Shown here piece after piece: positions 57,338 to 64,000 of a stretch of 64,000 nt of DNA (within the stretch, counting starts at the first letter, position 1; every line of letters starts with the position of its first letter). The notes under the pieces are model-generated. The model had not been told where the DNA came from. It searched no databases and saw only the letters and a list, made by a program, of their open reading frames with translations. Source of the DNA: Terebella lapidaria. Lineage: Eukaryota > Annelida > Polychaeta > Terebellida > Terebellidae. Both the position numbers and the translations under genes were made by a program. Location: NCBI GenBank assembly GCA_949152475.1, contig OX424565.1:9617953-9681952 (forward strand). The letters are read 5' to 3'.

Positions 57338-58193
57338 ATATGTGTTGTCTATATATAAACCATGACTTCCATCTACCAGACATAATATGATTGACTACTG
57401 TCGACTTGTGATTAAAGTGATCAAGCTTTCACCCTTGGCCCATATCTGTGCTCTTTTCTTACTTCTAGCGCAGGGAAATCTAGAACTGGAAAACCGACGA
57501 CGGCAATATCAATGACATATATACATGTATATATTTATTGCCTGGTCTATACCGTAACGTGTCCTTGACAGTTGGTTACATAAGTGTGTAATACAAACAT
57601 GGATTGTTGATATAAGTAACACTGTCGTGTGATCTTTTTGTTACGTTTTTTATCAAAAGTTATCCCGCCGCATTCCATCTCGGCATTTTGCTCAGTTATT
57701 GAGGAATTCCGGCAAACCATACTTTTGCTAACACGCGCGAGAACAGAGCTATGGGCAGCCAGCGCCTGACTAATGTCCGATATATGTCGACGCTGCCCGC
57801 AGGTATGAGCAAACAAAGTTATAAACGTCTTTGTTTGGGGTACCGCTCAGAGAATTAGAGTCTTGGATTGCTTTGGGAACTAAGAATTCCAGACAAAAAC
57901 TCAGGCTAATGAAGCAACTATTTATTGCACATAATCGGAATGAAACTTATAGCTTTGGTTTGATGTTTTCTTGTTGGATATTGCTACTAAGATAGCAATG
58001 ATGTGATACATGATAGTTAATTATATCCAACCTTGATATATTGACAGATATAGTATCACGTGTTTTCAAAATTTCTTGATAGGAGTTATTTGTCGGTGAT
58101 TTTTTTTTAACAAACTTTGAATAAAATAATATTAAATAAGTATATATTGCAATTATTACATCATGGTAAAGTATATCTTTCTTTTCATTTCAG
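57338..58193. other. No gene; ends in the 3' splice site of the Ig-domain gene
   Basis: AT-rich, presumably 5' UTR intron. It ends with the strong polypyrimidine-AG TTTCTTTTCATTTCAG at 58193. Confidence 0.5.
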
Positions 58194-58519
58194 ATTAGAG
58201 TAGGCAACCAAGATGGGGGTAAACATCCCACCGAAGTTTACACAAAAACCCTCCCTGAAGCAGGAGGGTAAATCGATTGTGTTCAGTTGTGAAATCGAGG
58301 CGTCGCCAAGGCCAGATTTCACATGGTTCAGAGGAGATACACAACTCGAAGTCAACAAAAACAGGATAACAGCAAAATGTGACCAAATAGAAGGTTCAGA
58401 CAAGTATTTGTTAAGTTTGACCATAGGAAATGTCACCCCTGATGATTCTGGCGCTTACAAAGTCGAAGCTAGGAATGCTTCTGGGCAGATGGCAGCCAAC
58501 ATTAATCTCAACTTGCAAG
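58194..58519 (+). CDS. First coding exon of a titin/twitchin-like Ig-domain protein
   Basis: Exon from acceptor TTTCATTTCAG to donor CAAG|GTGAGA. ATG at 58213 (context CAAGATGG) starts 102 codons plus one base: MGVNIPPKFTQKPSLKQEG... A single I-set Ig domain fills about residues 6-102, with Cys in FSCEIEA, Trp in FTWFRGD, LSLTIGNV and DDSGAYKVEARNASG. The usual second Cys (YxC) is Val, as in many muscle-type intracellular Ig domains. PPKFTQKPSLKQEG resembles twitchin/titin-type domain starts. Such proteins are giant sarcomeric or cytoskeletal scaffolds, some with a kinase. The ATG shortly after a 3' splice site implies an upstream non-coding exon. Palladin- or UNC-89-like proteins are alternatives. 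Confidence 0.8.
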
Positions 58520-61500
58520 GTGAGAATACATTTTTACCATGAAAAACACGCATTTAGTCCAGAATATACGTTGGGCAAGGCTTCAGCAATACGCGTGAAA
58601 CTAATCTTCGATTTAGATTCAGTAGGGGAAGAGGGAGTAGTGAAAAATTATCTCGCGGATGTCATTTTAGAACAAACTACCTACGTAGCGGTGTTTTGAT
58701 TCCGTTGTATCTGAAACTGTATGCTCCCATAGCAGACAACATTTTGAGCGGTTCGATGTGGCTTCGCTTTTAAAAAGTTGAAGAAAGTAAACATTCACGT
58801 GATGTTTATGCATATTGTGTGTGTGATATCTATTCATCCCAATATATATTGTGATGTTTAGTATTGTTTACTGAATTACACCGATGTACATATCCCAAAC
58901 GTACCTGTAACCAGTGGGACAGTGGGCGATATTTGGTATATTTAGGCCTCACACCGTCTAACTACACGATAGCAGACTACATTTTTGTACCACTGAATGT
59001 CACACCGTCTACCTGATACTTTTTCCAAGGGTGGCCAAACTTTCGAAATTTCCGAATATGAATACAAATGGGACCTTGCAAGAAATAGGTTGCCTTGGCA
59101 AGTCTCTGGTCTTTTTGTATCTTCGAGATGTTGTTCATTACTTCTTACTGCAATGTCATGTGCAAAACAAACAAAACTCAAAGTATAACTAGGATTATTA
59201 TAATTGATATAAACACTGTATTTAAAAAAAAATACATATTTGACTTTTCGACTGAACTAAATGTAATCCAGTTTAGCAGCTCAACTCTCGATGTAAAATA
59301 GATCTATATCAGATCACAAACAAGTGAAATAAACATCGGAGTGCCACTCTGATCAGATGTGGGTGTGACCAATCAGTGCCATGCTATCTGCACCATGTGA
59401 CCAGTTTTGAACCAATCACAGCCTATGTCTCAGATTGCCCACATTATTGTACATCCAACCCTAAATATCATATTCTTCTAAATTTGAGACCAGGTTGGTG
59501 GCCATTTAAGAATTTTTGCTTGTGTACCTGTACTATCTGACCGTTTTGTGTCATTTTGGTGCAGTACTCAATGTATAATAAGTATATTAAAATCCAATGT
59601 GGGGCTCATAATTCGGTATTCTATAATTTCATTCTGGCTCTGAAGTACCTCACTGTCTGCAGTAGGTCTATGTAATAACTAAAGCGCCCCGGTAACGAGA
59701 ATTGTAGCATTTACACTAAAATAACATCCTAATGGGCCAATTCTTTTCCGCAATTGAACAAAGTTAGTAATTGAGCCATAAATCCAAAGAGGGATACCTT
59801 GCATCCCTGAAACTTTGTATATGTGTTACCTATATCATAATTCATCACAGTTTATCATGTTTATCATTAGGTGATATTAACATTAGAATCTTCTACCATT
59901 CAGGCATGGCAATACCAAGTATATTACATCAGATCCGTTACGGTTGGATTATTCCATATATAGGGCCTGTAAGTGAGATTTAAAACATCACGTTATTTTC
60001 GTGATTTGACCTTTCATTCGATTTTCCCGCCAAATTTTTGGCCGAATTCGTGAAATTTTATGTATTCGAAATTATTGGAAAATTATCACATCTTCGTACA
60101 TTGGTTATGACCCGTTCCTACGATTGCTGACGAACTAAATATGCAGTTTTCTTAAGTAGTTTATTCCACTTAAAAGGGAAGAAAAACACATGTTTTTATC
60201 TTCCGAGGTCATGACCATGACAGGAGAAAAATGTCCATTCCTTTGAAACTACGTGACTAGCATGCAAACCGTTGGTAGTGTTTGTGCCTATATATGATGT
60301 GGCATATGTTTTGTTCAGTTACCATCATAACATCACAAAAATAATCTAGGTAGTTATATTGGAATATAGGATCCAAAAACATGCTATGAAACACAACATA
60401 GATCGAGAGCAAATTGACCATGATAAAATATCCCATCTAGTCGCATGCTATAGTTCGGAGCAAGTGTAATAAGTAAGATAATTAATTGTAACAATATTCA
60501 TGATATTATTTTTGTATGGTGCTTCTGAAATCGAGCAAAATCAGCAAAATTGACCATGTGGCAATGTTAGTCGCCACTACAAACCTGAATTCGTCATTTT
60601 ACGACATATGTGAAACGAGACTTACAGGCCCTATCGAAAATTGGGGATACCCTTGATACCCCGCAGGAAGGTGGGGGATATTTTGCTTTTGCATGATGTT
60701 GAACCGAGCTGGTTGCGTCTGAACAGTTTCAAAAGGGCTCAGACATCGAACGATAAATGTGATTGTCAAATTTTTTTTTAAATTATAGGAAAAATTAGAG
60801 GAAAATATGAATTATGATAACAAAAAAATAAGAAAAAAAATAGGAATATCCTTAGAAGTATGTGTTTAGGCTACTTAAATACGCAAGTTTAGGCTCAATA
60901 CTAGCTCCGGACCGAGCCTCAGGGGTGACCCTACATGTTTATGATGTTATGTGAGGATCATAGTTACCAGTCCTGCCGATTGCCCAGAGTTTCGCTCCGA
61001 CATTTGCATCTTAGACTTACCGGTAAGGGACATAAAAACAATGAGCTCTGGCCATTAAATCATTTTAAATGAGGAAACGTTATTTATTTTTGGCAAACCG
61101 GAAAATGAATGCCACACAACAATAAACTGATTTAAACTGGTATTGTACAGAATCAACCTTGAAGCTAACTCGAACAGTCAACAGCTACCGTACTCAGTGT
61201 CGTTAATCTGGACCTAAAATAGACAAATCAACCAGATGATTCACATATTTCTGAAAACTCCAAATTGTGAAACCAATCCATAAAATTGATGATAAACAAT
61301 AAAAATGTGACAGTACACGATCTTCTGAAATATATTTGTATTTCTTTGATTGAAACGGCTAATCAGCCACATTCTCATCAATTGTTTGTGGATCAAGTTG
61401 TGGTAATCAGTTCACTAATATTATTGTAGAATGACAAGTCATAATAAGTCACTGAAATAGCATCTAAAATTCCAAGAATAGATCATACAAGGACGTAGTA

Positions 61501-63168
61501 TTGTTGGAAGTTTATAACATATTTTTTTTTATTCTGCAATGCCTCAGTTTAATTGATCAAGTTTAGATTCAGAACATTGTCAAGATCTGCAAGTAATTTT
61601 TGATAGTTTGGCAGAACCATGGAACAGAAATATATCTTACAAGTGTATCGGGAGTCATTGATTTTGGTTCACACGGAAGGGCTGCATGCAAGGTGATCTA
61701 CTATAGCATCATCTTGGCTTCCCTGTTGCCTTTCTGGATCACTTAGAATGTATCTGTTGAAAAAGTGCGAATGAGCTGCAAGGCGACTGTGAGGCAGACG
61801 CTTTAGGAAAGCTTTGTCATTAACCTTCCTTTAGTGGCTCAGCTATCAGCATTTATGTGAAAATTGTTCATTATTCCCTGCAAGGACTGAGCCAATTTTA
61901 AGTACCTAGGGGGTCAGAGGCGTAACGCTTGGCAGCTAACTTTACCAGGTCTGATAGCGTCCTTTGGTTTCCTGGGACTGTTGAAGTCTTATCAGTAAAC
62001 CCCGGGCAGCTTTATCCTCTTGGACAAGTGTTTTGACTGCTTTTCTGCTCAGTGCTGTTCTTTTGTTGAGAAATAGTGCACTTTCACGTATTAGATATTG
62101 AACTCGCCTGCTTGCTCGAAGAGCTCAGGATTTGTGGTAACATTTCATAGAACACCAGAATCTTTGTTTGTGTGATAGCTTATTTAATCAGTACCTTAAA
62201 TTCATCCGTCAGTTCAGTAATCTTGTAGATTACAATACGAGCTGTGAGGAATGTGGACCATGAGTGTGCCGAGATACTCGGGTACTAGGCCAAAACTTCA
62301 GTGTGTACAAAACTGTTATTTCCAATCAGCATTCCTGGCAGATTTGTCAGTTTCAGGAGTTTGTTTTGTTCATGTTATGGGCTGAGTCGTTGACAGGTTA
62401 AGAAATGAAATTTGGGTCATAAATGCTGCCTGGCTGATTTGAGAAAAGGAAAATGTTTGAAATAAAGCAGATATCTACATGTGTTCCATGTAGAAGAAAT
62501 TTATGATCATGAAAATTTTTATCTTACAGTGAGCCAAACATTTTTCTAGGCATGTTTCAACTTTCATTTTAGCTCAAAAATTAAAAATTTTGAGGTCATT
62601 CTGACATCTTTTTTTGACATCTTCTGTATTGGGTATGCAAGTATTCTGATATTATAGCTACAGTACATCAAAAATTAAAAATTACAAGGCAATTTCGTGA
62701 ATTTGTGTGGCCGTTTAATGAACAATTTGAAAAACGACTTGAAAGACTATAATGTTAACACCATAATATTCCATACATGTATTTTGATGAGTGTTTGTTC
62801 TTGCAATGTCAACACTTCAGCTGGGCATCTGTAGTAGCATATTTAGAAGGGGGGTTGCTGGAATCAGGACGAGGGGGCATCCCAGATCCCTAGCCGTATT
62901 ACTAGTATCTTGCCCTCCTCCCCTTCAAAATTCGTGGATCCACCTTTCATCTGTTCTAAAGTTATTCCAACTCCCAGGCATTAGATTACTCAAAAGTCAG
63001 ACACAGTTTTCAAGTTAAGATACCTGGAAACTGCAGTAAATCTATCAATAATATTTACTAGTATTAAGGGATTTACAATATTTAGAAAATGAAATCTCTT
63101 ACATAATTTGATATTTTTAAAGTTGTTATTGTCATGTATTTAATTACTGCCTTGTTTGTATTTTTCAG
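58520..63168 (+). other. Intron 1 (coding) of the Ig-domain gene
   Basis: 4.6 kb, AT-rich, phase 1. No further exon with good splice sites and Ig similarity was recognised, though a small one could be missed. Confidence 0.5.
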
Positions 63169-63187
63169 CTGGGGAGACTGGTGCAAA
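63169..63187 (+). CDS. Candidate 19-nt microexon of the Ig-domain gene
   Basis: CTGGGGAGACTGGTGCAAA lies between a strong acceptor (GTTTGTATTTTTCAG) and a consensus donor (AAA|GTAAGT). Joined to the phase-1 end of the previous exon it reads A-G-E-T-G-A and leaves two bases of a Lys or Asn codon, so the frame stays open. It would be a short hinge between Ig domains. The next exon lies beyond the window or is not recognised. Confidence 0.6.
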
Positions 63188-64000
63188 GTAAGTATTCTTG
63201 ATCTCTAGAAACATGAGAAAATAACATCATGCTCTGATTTACAGCTGGTAAAATGCATTTTGGGCTTGACACAGAATGGTTTTTAATGTACAAAATTATG
63301 TGAAAATAAGTAGCATTTATCAAGGCCTTGGCACTATCAGGTAATTATGAAACTATACCCAAACATACTACATACACAATTCTTGGGATATGTAAGGTAT
63401 TGACATACAAAAACATGTACTAAAAACATACTTAATTTAAACACCTGAATCAAACATTTTCTAATGGAGATCACAGCAAAAGTGCATCAAGACCAATTAC
63501 ATATGAATCTATTCATTCTAATATTCAAGCTAGTGTGCTGTGGCAATGGATTGTGGAATGGAAGTCATTCATCTAACTTGTCAGCTGTTTAAAATACATT
63601 AACGTTACATTGGGCAACATAGGTAATTATGTTGGGATTTTGTGGCGAGAAAACGGACTAGATGTAAGGCTGTAAGTTTTATTTAGTTGTGGTTATAATT
63701 ATATGTATTTTTGCATTCATCCATCAAATTTTCAACTGTCTTCGTAATTCGTATAGATTCTCTTTGAAGTTCAAAAGTCATTCATCGGACTTCATTGCCC
63801 ATTATGATTACTCGTGGTAAAATGATGTGAGCTTTTCTGTTTCCTTTCATTCGTAATCTTGTAGTTCTATGAAAGTTAATGTTTTTTGAGAATGGAGAGC
63901 ACACATAAATCATTTACTTTTCACTTTGTATTGAAAAAAAGGGAAGCTTTTTTCTACAGATAAAAATTCAATCATTGTCTGCTAATGTTGGAATCAGTTA
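63188..64000 (+). other. Intron continuing past the window edge
   Basis: AT-rich sequence without a recognisable exon. Confidence 0.4.

Overview
This is a 64-kb stretch of an animal nuclear genome: AT-rich, intron-rich and packed with transposons and satellites. Three genes can be supported: a selenocysteine-containing iodothyronine deiodinase in one exon (+ strand, 11.3-12.1 kb); a ten-exon homologue of the meiosis gene M1AP (- strand, 19.4-29.9 kb); and the first coding exon plus a 19-nt microexon of a titin/twitchin-type immunoglobulin protein (+ strand, 58.2-63.2 kb, running off the window). The gene set and repeat style (GAAT-repeat tail followed by GTTTAATGCCA, AGGTCA-rich tandem repeats, Helitrons) suggest a marine invertebrate. 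A mollusc or other lophotrochozoan is the leading guess; amphioxus or a hemichordate cannot be excluded from sequence alone.

Layout. 0-9.4 kb: tRNA-Gly-like fragment, a GC-richer open stretch, three copies of one dispersed repeat (two in tandem), a LINE remnant and a small inverted-repeat element. 11.3-12.1 kb: deiodinase. 13.7-19.3 kb: transposons nested three deep (TIR element > Helitron > reverse Helitron, with a TA-type element in one TIR). 19.4-29.9 kb: M1AP. Its last intron holds a palindrome-array element. Its 5.3-kb fourth intron holds about 95-100 copies of a 35-bp palindromic repeat, cut by a Helitron, and a MITE that begins at intron position +7. The intron before exon 2 holds a minisatellite made from that exon's own 3' splice site. 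29.9-33.9 kb: a second minisatellite made from the splice site of the most upstream exon seen, interrupted by a foldback element and a TA-flanked TIR element. 34.7-37.7 kb: tandem repeats carrying exact DR1 nuclear-receptor motifs. 38.0-38.4 kb: palindrome-array MITE. 40.1-40.5 kb: CpG-rich, promoter-like segment. 47.6-50.5 kb: inverted pair of 37-bp arrays. 54.2-57.3 kb: 3.1-kb imperfect palindrome. 58.2 kb to the end: the Ig-domain gene.

The three genes have no evident shared pathway: thyroid-hormone-type deiodination, meiotic recombination and muscle or cytoskeletal structure. The most unusual content is structural. (1) Two M1AP introns carry minisatellites whose repeat unit is the adjacent 3' splice acceptor plus exon start. 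(2) Three Helitrons have different 5' hairpins, each matched by a complementary word just before the 3' hairpin. (3) Several TIR or foldback elements have cores made of arrays of short palindromes. Exon borders were read by eye from splice consensus, reading-frame continuity and similarity to mammalian M1AP; no search was run.
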